A stretch of DNA of 64,000 nucleotides from Planctomycetaceae bacterium (GCA_016793115.1 JAEUIN010000052.1:1-64000); one strand, 5' to 3'; positions 34,856 through 43,704 are shown, numbered from the stretch's first letter. The notes: generated by a model not told the origin, from the sequence alone. Program-made: numbers and translations.

Positions 34856-35107
34856 CTATCTCTTCTTGCCGTTGTCGACGGTGACGCGAATCACGCCGGT
34901 CTTCAGCAGTTGGTTCTGCTCTTTGAGCTGTAAATTGATCTCTTTGAGCAGTTGAATCATTTCGGCTTGTTGAGCCACGCTGTTGGCGAACGGCTCATGA
35001 GCGGGCTTCGGTTGGGCCGAACCGGTCTGATGGAAACCTAGCACGCATACCAGAGCCGCGACCGCCGCCGAGGGAAAGGCCGCCGAAATGTAGCGATGGA
35101 CCGACAT
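34856..35107 (-). CDS. small secreted coiled-coil protein (83 aa)
   Basis: MSVHRYISAAFPSAAVAALV then CVLGFHQTGSAQPKPAHE is a signal peptide with an A-x-A-like end, followed by an amphipathic helix (MIQLLKEINLQLKEQNQLL) and a basic tail. Family not recognised. It lies eight bases from gspH and 19 bases from the GspK-like gene, so it belongs to the operon and may be a periplasmic accessory of the fibre. Confidence 0.7.
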   Translation of the reverse strand: MSVHRYISAAFPSAAVAALVCVLGFHQTGSAQPKPAHEPFANSVAQQAEMIQLLKEINLQLKEQNQLLKTGVIRVTVDNGKKR

Positions 35108-35126
35108 GGGAGGATTCTCCTGATCG

Positions 35127-36656
35127 TTAGGGTTGTTCTTTCATCCGGATAAGCGACCAGCGCAGGCCGACGTCGCCCGTATCGACTTTATAGAGCGGAC
35201 TCCCCGCCGTGAACCACTGGGCGACGACGGCCGCGCCGGTCGGCGGATTGATCGTGATCTTGGGAACGTAGTTCATGCCCCACGCGGCGCAGTAGACGGG
35301 GTAGTGATCGATGTCGTCGTGAGTGCCCAATTGGTCGTTGAACCACGACCAAACGAACGACCACCAAAGAGATCCGATGTTGAATTGTGATCGCGATTGA
35401 ACCTCGAATTGCCGGCAAATGAGCCGGCCGTTGAGCCCCCACTGAGTGGCTTGATCGCCCGACGTCACCGAAAACTTGGCGAACGTGACGACGTTGCCTT
35501 GCACGGCGGCCGACGATTCGTCGCCGACGAGGATGTCGTTTCCGGCGACGACCGCCGGGAGTTGCACGGCCGACGTGGTTCCGTCGAGAGCCGGCAACGA
35601 GAACGGCTGAATCGACAGGTTGGTGCCGTTGAACCGCACCTTGCCGGTCGCGATCACCGTGCCGACGATCGACGCCCCGTTGCCGAGCGTGACGTCGCCG
35701 TTGGCCACGAATAGCCCGGCCGGGTTCGTGCGCGGATCGGCGCGCAACGTCGCTGCGACCGTGCCGGTGAGCGTTGCGGGGGCGTAAGATTTGCCGCCGG
35801 GAAAAAGCTGGTAGCTCGTGATGTTTCCCGGATGGTTCCAGTTGCTCGTCGCCGAACCGGACGCATTCGTCATTGTGACGCCGAGATTATCGGTGATCAG
35901 ATTGCGCGTCGAGCCGGTCGTCGTCGACTGCGAATAAGTGATCGGCCCGGTGAAGGGTCGGTAGTCCGGATAGCCCGCGTAGCGCATGGCCTGCAAATCG
36001 CTCAAGTATCGCGTCCGGCCGGACGAAGACGGCGGATAACTAGAACAGAAATTGTTCAGGCTCCCGAGAAAGCGCGCCGGCCCGTTGATGCGAAACGGTA
36101 GTTGCAGCGAATTGTCGTCCGTGTTCGTCTGATAAAGCTGATAGTTCTGCATCGTCGCCCAGGCCGACGGATTGTCGGCGAGCCGGCGCGGCACGAGTTC
36201 GACGACCGCTTCCACTCTGTAGGTCGTCGTCACGGCCGAGGCCGCTGGATCGACCGCATAGCCGGTCGAAGTGATCGTCGTCCGATATGGCCACTTGGCG
36301 GCATCGGGTCCATCGGCGTCGATCTTGGCGTCGCCGGTGATGTATTGAACGGCGAATGTTTGCCCGGAATTGACCGTGCCGGTGAACGTCGAATCGGCGC
36401 CGCCCCAGTTGTTGGACTGGTTCATGCGGCGCAACGCCGCCGAAAGCCCGGTCAGAGCGGCCTGCCGAGCTTCGGAGCGCAACTCATGGTTCGACGAACC
36501 GCGGGCCGTCGCCGCTTGGCCGCGTACCAGCGCATACGATACAGCCAGCGTCATAGCGATCATTCCCAATACGAGGATGATCGCGAACCCGCCGCGCCGG
36601 CGACGCAAACGCCTTGCGCGAGTCTTCCGCAATTTCAAGTCGCCGAAGATAGGCAT
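35127..36656 (-). CDS. PilX/GspK-like minor pseudopilin
   Basis: 509 residues. The N terminus has a basic stretch (RARRLRRRRGG), then FAIILVLGMIAMTLAVSYAL, a hydrophobic prepilin-like helix lacking the usual Glu5 (Leu or Val instead), as in GspK/PilX which tip the fibre. A helical ATARGSSNHELRSEARQAA segment follows, then a long beta-rich body with repeated Ser/Thr/Asn and several Gly-rich turns (LFVANGDVTLGNGASIVGTV). The large body exceeds usual PilX and may bear an adhesive or sensor domain. Between gspJ and the small secreted protein. Confidence 0.75.
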   Translation of the reverse strand: MPIFGDLKLRKTRARRLRRRRGGFAIILVLGMIAMTLAVSYALVRGQAATARGSSNHELRSEARQAALTGLSAALRRMNQSNNWGGADSTFTGTVNSGQTFAVQYITGDAKIDADGPDAAKWPYRTTITSTGYAVDPAASAVTTTYRVEAVVELVPRRLADNPSAWATMQNYQLYQTNTDDNSLQLPFRINGPARFLGSLNNFCSSYPPSSSGRTRYLSDLQAMRYAGYPDYRPFTGPITYSQSTTTGSTRNLITDNLGVTMTNASGSATSNWNHPGNITSYQLFPGGKSYAPATLTGTVAATLRADPRTNPAGLFVANGDVTLGNGASIVGTVIATGKVRFNGTNLSIQPFSLPALDGTTSAVQLPAVVAGNDILVGDESSAAVQGNVVTFAKFSVTSGDQATQWGLNGRLICRQFEVQSRSQFNIGSLWWSFVWSWFNDQLGTHDDIDHYPVYCAAWGMNYVPKITINPPTGAAVVAQWFTAGSPLYKVDTGDVGLRWSLIRMKEQP

Positions 36657-36668
36657 GCCGTCGCTCCG

Positions 36669-37511
36669 TTACTTGGGAACGCTGTAATACAGCGCGCCGG
36701 AACCAAGAAACGGGATCGGAACGGCCGCGGCCGACGCGGACCCGTCGGTGTTGTAGCTTTCGTTCATCAGTTGCAGTTCTCCGCGGAGCCAAACTTGGCG
36801 CAGGCCGCACGACGAGCTGAACGTGCCCTGCGGCCAAGCGATGTCGCTCCACGCCAAAGTGCCGTTTCGATAAGCGGTGAGCTCCGCCGCGGTCGGATGG
36901 AGTTCGCATTCGAACCGGATCGCGGCCCGGAGATTGGAATTGCCGCCGGAACTCGTCGACGCGGTTCGCAACAGCGAAGTCAACGGAGTCTTGACGCTGC
37001 TCGACGCCGACTTGATGCCTGCGATCAGCGAACGCCCCGACGTCGTATTGAGCGACGCCTCATTGAGTTGAATCGTACGCGTGTCGGCCGGTGCCGTGAT
37101 TTCCACGAGTCGCCGCGGATCCGCCGGATCGGGGCAAATGATCACCAACTCGCGTACAAGCGGCGGGCCCGACGCATTCGCCGGCGTCCCGTTCGCCGGT
37201 CGCCAGATGACGACCGTATCACAGTAGCGATACGACCCCACGGTTTCGTCGACCACGACGACTCCCGGGTAGGTCTCCGTCGCGTAGGCCTCGCTCAAGA
37301 ACCGATTGAGCCGTTCGAACGCCACGCGCGCGTGTTGCACCGCGGCGGTTTGCCCCTCGCTAAACTCCGAGGTCTGCCTCGTGACCGAGGCCAGCGTCGC
37401 CAGCGAACCGATGAGGATCGTCGACACCGTGAGCGCGAGCATCAACTCCAGCAGCGTCAAGCCGCGTCGCGCCGCGTCGGTTGAAGAACACGATCTACGC
37501 GCCCGGCACAT
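36669..37511 (-). CDS. GspJ/PilW-like minor pseudopilin
   Basis: 280 residues. A basic leader (MCRARRSCSSTDAARRG) then LTLLELMLALTVSTILIGSL, a prepilin helix with mature Glu5. The start overlaps the gspI stop by 17 bases. The body is beta-rich (AFERLNRFLSEAYATETYPG, WLRGELQLMNESYN) in the size range of GspJ/PilW. Assembles with GspI and GspK-like protein at the tip of the pseudopilus. Confidence 0.82.
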   Translation of the reverse strand: MCRARRSCSSTDAARRGLTLLELMLALTVSTILIGSLATLASVTRQTSEFSEGQTAAVQHARVAFERLNRFLSEAYATETYPGVVVVDETVGSYRYCDTVVIWRPANGTPANASGPPLVRELVIICPDPADPRRLVEITAPADTRTIQLNEASLNTTSGRSLIAGIKSASSSVKTPLTSLLRTASTSSGGNSNLRAAIRFECELHPTAAELTAYRNGTLAWSDIAWPQGTFSSSCGLRQVWLRGELQLMNESYNTDGSASAAAVPIPFLGSGALYYSVPK

Positions 37512-38124
37512 ACGCCACCACGCGTGAAACGTAGGCTAACTCTTGAACGCCGCCGTCGGGCAACGTCAGCGAAATACGGACCTCGATCTTGCGATGGCTC
37601 GACGTGCCGCTTGTGAGTTTCGTATTGAAGTTCGTGTCGCTCACGTAAAACACGTCGACGCGCTGCCGCCACCGGTTGAAGTAGCCGGCCGGAGCTTGGA
37701 ACGACGGGTGCCGCGTCCCTCCTTTTCCGTTGTCGGTGCCGAGCGCTATGCCGTGGCGATCTGTCGCGGGCGAGGTCGAAACCCCGTGGTAGTCGTCGAT
37801 GTCGTCGAATTGCTTTCGCGCCCCCGCGCTCACTTCCGGGCTCCCGGGCCCCAGGCCCGAGTCGTATTCCGATCCGAGCGATTCGGCGTACTTCATGCCG
37901 CAAATCTCGTCGAGCAGTTGCTGGGCCATGCCGAGCGCGATCAGCCGATCGGCGGCGTCTTGCGCGGCGGTCGTCGCCGCGGTCATGCCGAGCAATAAGC
38001 TCGAACCGACGAGCGACAGCACGACCAGCGCCGTCATCGTTTCGATCAGCGTGAACGCACCGCGCAGTGAGCGGGTCGGCAACGAATTGCGAGCGCCGAC
38101 GATGGCCAAGTTCGACTCCCGCAT
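37495..38124 (-). CDS. GspI/PilV-like minor pseudopilin
   Basis: 209 residues from the ATG at 38124 (MRESNLAIVGARNSLPTRSL then RG). The prepilin helix is AFTLIETMTALVVLSLVGSS, with mature Glu5. The body includes ALGMAQQLLDEICGMKYAE, typical of GspI/PilV, and a C-terminal RKIEVRISLTLPDGG strand. First gene of the sixteen-gene locus. The open frame extends to 38298 through a terminator-like hairpin, so a start there is unlikely. Confidence 0.82.
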   Translation of the reverse strand: MRESNLAIVGARNSLPTRSLRGAFTLIETMTALVVLSLVGSSLLLGMTAATTAAQDAADRLIALGMAQQLLDEICGMKYAESLGSEYDSGLGPGSPEVSAGARKQFDDIDDYHGVSTSPATDRHGIALGTDNGKGGTRHPSFQAPAGYFNRWRQRVDVFYVSDTNFNTKLTSGTSSHRKIEVRISLTLPDGGVQELAYVSRVVAYVPGA

Positions 38125-38152
38125 TGCGTCGCGGGGCGTGCGACGTCGGAAG

Positions 38153-38206
38153 AAAAAAATGGCACGGCGAGGTCCCCTCAAGCGTCGTGCTTGTCCTCGC
38201 CGTGCC
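38153..38206 (-). terminator. terminator-like hairpin upstream of gspI
   Basis: Minus-strand GGCACGGCGAGG pairs with CCTCGCCGTGCC (12 pairs), inside which CAAGC-ACGAC-GCTTG forms a second five-pair stem, and seven T follow (38159-38153) after one A. It lies between nadC (stop at 38323) and gspI (start at 38124), the T-run ending 28 bases before the gspI ATG. It either ends nadC transcription or attenuates the pilus operon. Confidence 0.75.
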
Positions 38207-38245
38207 GTGCACCAGCTCCCCTCCCCAAGGTGCCGATACAAAGCA

Positions 38246-38273
38246 AGGCTAGGTCGCACCGGGTGACTGTCAA
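38246..38273 (-). promoter_or_regulatory. candidate promoter of the pilus/secretion operon
   Basis: Minus-strand TTGACA (38273-38268, perfect -35) and TAGCCT (38251-38246, three of six -10 matches) are 16 bases apart. A transcript would start near 38239 and pass through the terminator-like hairpin before reaching gspI. Confidence 0.4.
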
Positions 38274-38322
38274 ACAAGCGACCGGCGTCCGCCCGCAAAG
38301 CCCGTCGTCGCCGCTACAGTCG

Positions 38323-39267
38323 CTACAACCAGTCGAGCCCGACGTCCCACCAGAGCGCCGAGTGAGTCAAAGCCCCGACGCTGATCCGCTCGACGCCGCT
38401 TGCGGCGATGCCGCGAATCGTCCGCAGGTTTACGCCCCCCGAGGCTTCTAGTTCGACGTCGGGCGCCACGGCATCGCGCTTCGCCACGGCTTGTCGCAAA
38501 ACATCCGGCGTCATGTTGTCGAGCAACACGACGTCGGGCCGTTCCGGCAAAACTTGCTCCAATTGATCGAGCCGGTCGACCTCGATCTCGACGAGCATCT
38601 CCTCCCACAAATCACGCGCTTGCGGCTCCGCCTCGCATCGCTCCGCGAGGAATTTCTTGGCGTGCCGCACCGCTTCCGCGGGAGTAAACCGGGTTGCGCC
38701 GGTTTGTTCGGCCCCTTGCGCCAGATGGTTGTCTTTGATCAAAATGCCGTCGTAGAGGCCGAGCCGATGGTTCGTGCCTCCGCCCATGCGCACGGCATAC
38801 TTTTCGATTCGTCGCCAACCGGGCATCGTCTTCCGCGTGTCGTAGACGCGCGCTCCCGTGCCGGCCACCGCGTCGACATACTCCCGCGTCAGCGTGGCGA
38901 TGCCGGAAAGCCGGCCGAGTAAGTTCAACAGCGGCCTCTCGGCCGTCAACAAGCTGCGCGCCGGCCCCGCAATCTCCGCCAACGCGGCGCCTCGCGTTAC
39001 GCGCGCCCCGTCGTCGACCAGCGGCGTCCACTGGAGCCGCGCGTCGTATTCTTCCAGCACCAGCTTGGCGCCGAGCATGCCGGCGACCGTGCCGTCGCCG
39101 CGGGCCGCGACGCGCGCTCGCGCCTCGGCTCGATCGTCGACCAAAATCGCCGTCGTCCAATCGTGATGTCGATCCAAGTCTTCGCGCACCGCCAGACGAA
39201 TCAGGTGCCGCAGGTCGTCTTCCAGGGCGTGATCCCACTCGACGGGCCGATAGTCTTTGCGTGCCAC
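38323..39267 (-). CDS. nadC: nicotinate-nucleotide pyrophosphorylase (quinolinate PRTase)
   Basis: 314 residues; converts quinolinate and PRPP to nicotinate mononucleotide in de novo NAD synthesis. Seen: DLDRHHDWTT near the N terminus, LLGRLSGIATLTREYV, YDTRKTMPGWRRIEKYAVRM, GGGTNHRLGLYDGILIKDNH, VVLLDNMTPDVLRQAV and LEASGGVNLRTIRGIAASGV, all family signatures. Slightly longer than the typical 280-290 residues, mostly at the N terminus. Cytosolic. nadA and nadB are not in this window. Confidence 0.96.
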   Translation of the reverse strand: MARKDYRPVEWDHALEDDLRHLIRLAVREDLDRHHDWTTAILVDDRAEARARVAARGDGTVAGMLGAKLVLEEYDARLQWTPLVDDGARVTRGAALAEIAGPARSLLTAERPLLNLLGRLSGIATLTREYVDAVAGTGARVYDTRKTMPGWRRIEKYAVRMGGGTNHRLGLYDGILIKDNHLAQGAEQTGATRFTPAEAVRHAKKFLAERCEAEPQARDLWEEMLVEIEVDRLDQLEQVLPERPDVVLLDNMTPDVLRQAVAKRDAVAPDVELEASGGVNLRTIRGIAASGVERISVGALTHSALWWDVGLDWL

Positions 39268-39335
39268 TGCCGCTTGCTCTCCCCGAGGGCGAAAGCCGGC
39301 CGACGTGAAGTTGCCGGCGGCTTGATGAAGCCGCT

Positions 39336-39341
39336 ATTATA
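39336..39341 (-). promoter_or_regulatory. candidate -10 box for nadC
   Basis: Perfect TATAAT on the minus strand, 68 bases upstream of the nadC ATG, with no evident -35. Confidence 0.35.
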
Positions 39342-39399
39342 CCCCTGCTCCGCCGCTTGCGCAGGTGTCGCTTCCTCTCGTCGCCGTTGGTCGCCCCTT

Positions 39400-39807
39400 A
39401 TGACCGAACGCCCCGGTTTGCTGAGTCGAGCGAGCGACTACTTTCTCGTGCGGCGAGCCAATCAAACGGTCGTCGCACTGCTCATCTTGGCGGGCATCGT
39501 CGTCGTCGCCGTGTGGTGGTATCGCAACGGCGGGGCCGAAGGCAAGTTGCTCGATCGTTCCGGGGAGCCGAGCGCAGGCCATCGTGGTCCCTCAGGCGCG
39601 CGCCAAGCCCAGTTCGTCGTCGACCTCAACTCCGCGGGCATCGCCGAACTGGTCGAACTGCCGGGCGTCGGCGAGGTGATCGCCGAGCGAATCGTCGAGC
39701 GTCGCAAAAAAGTCGGCCCCTTCAAATCGGTCGACGAACTGCTGGAAATCCGCGACATCGGCGCGAAGAAGCTCGAGAGCATCCGCCCCCACGTTCGCGT
39801 CGATTAG
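39400..39807 (+). CDS. ComEA-like membrane-anchored helix-hairpin-helix protein
   Basis: 135 residues: MTERPGLLSRASDYFLVRRA, one membrane helix (VVALLILAGIVVVAVWWY), a flexible linker, then a HhH domain with VDLNSAGIAELVELPGVGEV and KKVGPFKSVDELLEIRDIG. The domain binds double-stranded DNA and matches the C-terminal part of ComEA, the DNA receptor of natural transformation. Other competence genes are not adjacent, though a type IV pilus locus lies 1.3 kb away. The open frame begins at 39163, but the protein is family-like only from 39400. Confidence 0.88.
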   Translation: MTERPGLLSRASDYFLVRRANQTVVALLILAGIVVVAVWWYRNGGAEGKLLDRSGEPSAGHRGPSGARQAQFVVDLNSAGIAELVELPGVGEVIAERIVERRKKVGPFKSVDELLEIRDIGAKKLESIRPHVRVD

Positions 39808-39980
39808 CCGGCGCGGCCTTTCTCCACCGGGCACAAGTGTCTCGCCGGCGGGCGAACCGCAATTCGGCTCCCCTTCGCGCCCGGTCGCCGGTTCCCGTAT
39901 GCTAAAGGGTTGCGAGCGGCCGCGCCGGCTTCGTCCGAGCGACCGCCGCGTGTCGTTGCGTCGTTTTGGGGAGTCGCCGC

Positions 39981-42047
39981 GTGGGTTTCGAAATCGCCAG
40001 TCCGTTCGCTCCGGCCGGAGATCAGCCGCAGGCCATCGAGGCCCTCGTCGGCGGATTGCGGGCCGGTCGCCGCGAACAAGTGCTCATGGGCGTCACCGGT
40101 TCCGGCAAGACGTTCACGATGGCCAACGTCATCCAGGCGATGAACCGGCCGACGCTCGTCCTCTCGCACAATAAAACGCTCGCCGCGCAGCTCTACGGCG
40201 AATTTAAGGAGTTCTTTCCGAACAACGCCGTCCACTACTTCGTCAGCTACTACGACTACTACCAGCCGGAAGCCTACATTCCGCAGCGCGATATCTACAT
40301 CGAGAAAGACGCCTCGATCAATCAGGCGATCGATCGGCTGCGCCTCGCCGCCACCAGCGCGTTGATGAGCCGGCGCGACGTCGTGATCGTCGCCAGCGTT
40401 TCCTCGATCTACGGCCTCGGTTCGCCGGAAGACTACAAGGCCATGATGGTCTCGCTCTACCGGGGCCAGCAGGTCGATCGCGATGAGATGCTCTCGAAGC
40501 TGGTCGACATTCAATACGAGCGCAACGACTACGCCTTCGAGCGCACGAAATTCCGAGTGCGCGGCGATTGCGTCGAATTGTGGCCGTCGTACGAAGAGTT
40601 CGCCTACCGCATCGAGTTTTGGGGCGACGAAGTCGAATCGCTCTCCTATATCAACCCGACGAGCGGCGAGACGATTCAGTCGCAAAACGAGTTGTTCATC
40701 TATCCGGCCAAGCACTTTGTGTTGCCGGAAACGCGGATTCAAAACGCCATCGAATCGATCAAGCAAGAACTCGCCGAGCGGCTCGAGGTTCTTCGCAACG
40801 CGGGCAAGCTGCTCGAAGCGCAGCGGCTCAACGCCCGCACTCGCTTCGACATCGAAATGATGATGGAAGTCGGCTACTGCCCGGGCATCGAAAACTACAG
40901 CCGGCCGTTGAGCGGCCGCCCCCCCGGGGCGACCCCGCAAACCTTGTTCGACTACTTCCCCGAAGACTTCCTCTTGGTGGTCGACGAATCGCATGTGACG
41001 ATCCCGCAAATCCGCGGCATGTTCGCCGGCGATCAGAGCCGCAAAACGACGCTCGTCGAGCACGGTTTTCGCTTGCCGAGCGCGCTCGACAACCGGCCGC
41101 TCAAGTTCTCCGAATGGGAACAGAAGTTCAAGCAAGCGGTGTACGTCTCGGCGACCCCCGGCCCGTACGAACTCGAACACACGGGGGGCGAAGTCGTGGA
41201 GCAGGTCATTCGCCCGACCGGGTTGCTCGATCCGGAAATCGAAGTGCTGCCGGCTCGCGGGCAAGTGCCTCATCTGCTCGGCGAGATCAAGGCTCGCGCC
41301 GCCGTCGGCGAGCGCGTGCTCGTGACGACGCTCACGAAGCGACTGGCGGAAGACCTTTCGTACTACCTCACCGAACAGGGCGTGAAGTGCAAATGGCTCC
41401 ATAGCGAACTCGACGCCTTCGAACGCGTCGAGCACTTGCGCGACTTGCGCGAGGGGCGTTTCGAGGCGCTGGTCGGCGTGAACCTGTTGCGCGAAGGGCT
41501 CGACTTGCCGGAAGTGTCGATGGTCGCCATTCTCGACGCCGATAAGGAGGGCTTTCTCCGCAGCGAAACCTCGCTCATGCAAACGATCGGCCGCGCGGCT
41601 CGTAACGTGAACGCCAAGGTGCTGCTCTACGGCGACAAGGTCACCGAGTCGATGCAGCGGGCCATTGAAGAAACGGGCCGCCGCCGCAAGATCCAGCAGG
41701 AATACAACGAGGCCCACGGCATCACGCCGGAGACGGTGAAGAAGTCGATCCGCCAAGGGATCGAGTCGCTGGCGACGGCGCACGCCGAGGCCAACGCCGC
41801 CGTCGGCCGCACGGAGGAAACGCAGTACATCACCGAAGAGTACTTGCAGGAACTCGAAGCCGAGATGCTCGCCGCGGCCGACAATCTCGAATTCGAGCGG
41901 GCCGCGCAGATTCGCGACCGCATCGACAAAATGCGCGGCCACATGGGCAAGCCGGCCGCGATCGTCGCCGAAGCGCCGGCCGAAGGCAAACGCGGTCGCA
42001 AAGGCCGCGGCGGCGGCGCGAAGATTCCGCGCCCGAAGCGGAATTAA
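39981..42047 (+). CDS. uvrB: UvrABC excinuclease subunit UvrB
   Basis: 688-residue helicase-like subunit of nucleotide excision repair. Seen: Walker [16 protein letters not shown], the beta-hairpin region [31 protein letters not shown], Walker B-like [14 protein letters not shown], motif VI region [17 protein letters not shown], and a C-terminal UVR domain ([19 protein letters not shown]) that binds UvrC. GTG at 39981 with GGGGAG eight bases upstream is the likely start; a TTG at 39966 is also in frame. The tail ([19 protein letters not shown]) is basic. Confidence 0.97.
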   Translation: MGFEIASPFAPAGDQPQAIEALVGGLRAGRREQVLMGVTGSGKTFTMANVIQAMNRPTLVLSHNKTLAAQLYGEFKEFFPNNAVHYFVSYYDYYQPEAYIPQRDIYIEKDASINQAIDRLRLAATSALMSRRDVVIVASVSSIYGLGSPEDYKAMMVSLYRGQQVDRDEMLSKLVDIQYERNDYAFERTKFRVRGDCVELWPSYEEFAYRIEFWGDEVESLSYINPTSGETIQSQNELFIYPAKHFVLPETRIQNAIESIKQELAERLEVLRNAGKLLEAQRLNARTRFDIEMMMEVGYCPGIENYSRPLSGRPPGATPQTLFDYFPEDFLLVVDESHVTIPQIRGMFAGDQSRKTTLVEHGFRLPSALDNRPLKFSEWEQKFKQAVYVSATPGPYELEHTGGEVVEQVIRPTGLLDPEIEVLPARGQVPHLLGEIKARAAVGERVLVTTLTKRLAEDLSYYLTEQGVKCKWLHSELDAFERVEHLRDLREGRFEALVGVNLLREGLDLPEVSMVAILDADKEGFLRSETSLMQTIGRAARNVNAKVLLYGDKVTESMQRAIEETGRRRKIQQEYNEAHGITPETVKKSIRQGIESLATAHAEANAAVGRTEETQYITEEYLQELEAEMLAAADNLEFERAAQIRDRIDKMRGHMGKPAAIVAEAPAEGKRGRKGRGGGAKIPRPKRN

Positions 42048-42050
42048 GGT

Positions 42051-42127
42051 CGTTTAGCCGCCGAGCTTGCTCGGCGCGCACAACGCTTTAACACCTGGAC
42101 GCGACGAGCAAGCTCAGCCGCTAAACG
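42051..42127. repeat. REPIN-like inverted repeat, left copy
   Basis: Two REP-like palindromes face each other: CGTTTAGCCGCCGAGCTTGC (from 42051) and the reverse complement type CGAGCAAGCTCAGCCGC (from 42105), each with a six-pair CCGAGC-type core and separated by a 26-base linker. The outer ends both read CGTTTAGC or GCTAAACG. The matching right copy is at 42741-42816 with the RAYT gene in between. Confidence 0.8.
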
Positions 42128-42128
42128 G

Positions 42129-42695
42129 TCAGAGTTCCAATGTCGATACGACGGGCCAATTTTGGCGGCGTTTTCCTTCTTTAACGGGATTCTCTTCCAC
42201 GTACTCGACGGCGCGATGTACGGCGGCCGGCGAGTTGAGGAACACTTTCCACCCGTTCTTTCCCCAGACGGGCCTCTCGCGTGACCACTCGGCGCGTTCG
42301 ATTAGGGATTGAGTCGCTCGCGATTTTAGATGCCGAATGATAGTTTCGGCGGTCGCCCTCCCTCGGACAACGACCGCATGAACATGCTCCGGCAAGATCG
42401 ATAGTGCCAAGACTCGATAGGAGGATTCCTCGCATGCGACGCGAAAACCAGCTTCGACGGCGACCGCCTGCCGCCCAGTGAGACTCACTGCGTCGTGCTT
42501 CAGACCGCTCTTCGCGGCAAATCGCAGACGCCGATCGTGCGGCTCGGCTGCAAGCGATCGGCAAGTGAGAACTTTGGTCGCCTTACCGAAACGAAATAGC
42601 TCCCAGCTTCCGACAAAATCCGACCAAGAGCCGCGCGGATCGTTAGGTAGCCAGAAACCGTAAGTGCCGAAGATCACATGATAGGCGTGGATCAT
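42129..42695 (-). CDS. REP-associated tyrosine transposase (RAYT, IS200-like)
   Basis: 188 residues of the Y1 HUH transposase family. Seen: the N-terminal MIHAYHVIFGTYGFWLPNDP, the HUH pair LPEHVHAVVVRG and the C-terminal helix HRAVEYVEENPVKEG, in which Tyr is the expected nucleophile. Such proteins cleave single-stranded REP hairpins and are usually immobile host genes. Two REPIN-like units lie immediately on both sides, so this is a typical RAYT locus. It lies between uvrB and a secreted protein and interrupts nothing visible. Confidence 0.9.
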   Translation of the reverse strand: MIHAYHVIFGTYGFWLPNDPRGSWSDFVGSWELFRFGKATKVLTCRSLAAEPHDRRLRFAAKSGLKHDAVSLTGRQAVAVEAGFRVACEESSYRVLALSILPEHVHAVVVRGRATAETIIRHLKSRATQSLIERAEWSRERPVWGKNGWKVFLNSPAAVHRAVEYVEENPVKEGKRRQNWPVVSTLEL

Positions 42696-42740
42696 GATCG
42701 GCCATGATCCGACGTCGTCTACGGCAAATCAAGTCCGCTA

Positions 42741-42816
42741 CTTTGCCGCCGAACTCGCTTGGTATCCACCGCCGGTTAAACGCACGGACGCGCCGAGCAA
42801 GCTCGGCGGCTAAACG
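42741..42816. repeat. REPIN-like inverted repeat, right copy
   Basis: The right arm, CGCCGAGCAAGCTCGGCGGC then TAAACG (42791-42816), is the exact reverse complement of the left copy start at 42051. The left arm (CTTTGCCGCCGAACTCGCTT, 42741-42760) is degenerate. The unit has the same orientation as the left copy, and both linkers share GGACGCG. Confidence 0.75.
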
Positions 42817-42819
42817 GTA

Positions 42820-43119
42820 TTACCACTTGTTCGTTTGCTGGACCCACGAGTCCCAGTTGTACGTCTGGTCGACGATCTGCCCGCCGACGCGGATGAAGCT
42901 GCGCTGCAAGCGGTAGCCGCTGTTCACGGCGAATCCTTGAGGACGCGAGAACACGGGGCCGACCGGCGCGCGGTGCGCTTGCGGGCCGACTTCGACCGGC
43001 TTGGCCGGCGCATGACTGTAATACGATCGCTCGAAGATCGTGCTGCCGGCCTCGGCGCGGGGGAGCGCGCCGCAGACGGCGACGACGGCTGCGGCCGTCG
43101 CGCAAAGAAGGCGTTTCAT
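42820..43119 (-). CDS. small secreted hypothetical protein (99 aa)
   Basis: Starts MKRLLCATAAAVVAVCGALP then RAEAG, a signal peptide with cleavage after AEA. The mature part of about 75 residues is rich in Ser, Val and Gly and ends WDSWVQQTNKW; it may be a beta-rich surface protein. Family not recognised. The frame extends 12 codons upstream. Its stop is at the edge of the right REPIN copy. Confidence 0.7.
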   Translation of the reverse strand: MKRLLCATAAAVVAVCGALPRAEAGSTIFERSYYSHAPAKPVEVGPQAHRAPVGPVFSRPQGFAVNSGYRLQRSFIRVGGQIVDQTYNWDSWVQQTNKW

Positions 43120-43215
43120 GGGGAGGCGACTCACGGATGTCGGACGGGGGAGCAAACTCGGTCGCTTCGGGGAAGAAGCTCAAACTCGCGGCCTCCATGA
43201 CCTAGTTCCATAGTG

Positions 43216-43704
43216 TCATGGCGACCGCGGAGATTCCACCATTAAATCCCCGGTTTTCCCGTCATAAACGTAACGATTCCCCGTCGGCAGGGGCGGCAGT
43301 TCGATCCGATTCTTCTCGACGATCTCGCGCATAAACTCTTCGTGCGTCGCCGGCTTCTTTCCTTTGGCCAACTCGTAGTACTGCACGGCCTTGGGAATCT
43401 GCACGCTGAACACGACCTGATCCTTCAACGCGAAGTACGCCGAGGCCGGTTGCGTGAGCAGGTCGATTTCATATTTGCCGCGCTCGGTGAGCGCGGTATT
43501 CGCCCGTCGGCGCAGCGGCTCCTCCGCGACGACCGATTGCGGTCGCTGCGTGGCGGGGGCCGCCGCCGTCGCCCGCGGCGCGATCGTCGCGACTAAAGGG
43601 GGCGGCTCTCGGCTTCCCGCCGCCGGCTTCAATTTACCGCCGCTCGTCGGCTCGCAACCGGCGAACAGCGCGACCGTTGCGCTCCAGTAAACCACGCTGC
43701 GCAC
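43216..43704 (-). CDS. lipoprotein, hypothetical (162 aa)
   Basis: MRSVVYWSATVALFAGCEPT carries a lipoprotein lipobox (FAGC, Cys17). The next 55 residues are low-complexity (Ala, Pro, Thr), followed by a folded C-terminal domain from about residue 75 (YEIDLLTQPASAYFALKDQV, YYELAKGKKPATHEEFMREI). The domain resembles the competence-type ComEC or general periplasmic orphan proteins of planctomycetes only in a loose way, so no function is given. Confidence 0.75.
   Translation of the reverse strand: MRSVVYWSATVALFAGCEPTSGGKLKPAAGSREPPPLVATIAPRATAAAPATQRPQSVVAEEPLRRRANTALTERGKYEIDLLTQPASAYFALKDQVVFSVQIPKAVQYYELAKGKKPATHEEFMREIVEKNRIELPPLPTGNRYVYDGKTGDLMVESPRSP

Noticed and set aside
39804..41942. 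712-residue open frame opposite uvrB
   Set aside because: It is the antisense of a certain gene and arises from codon bias; composition is rich in Arg, Val and His and no domain is visible.
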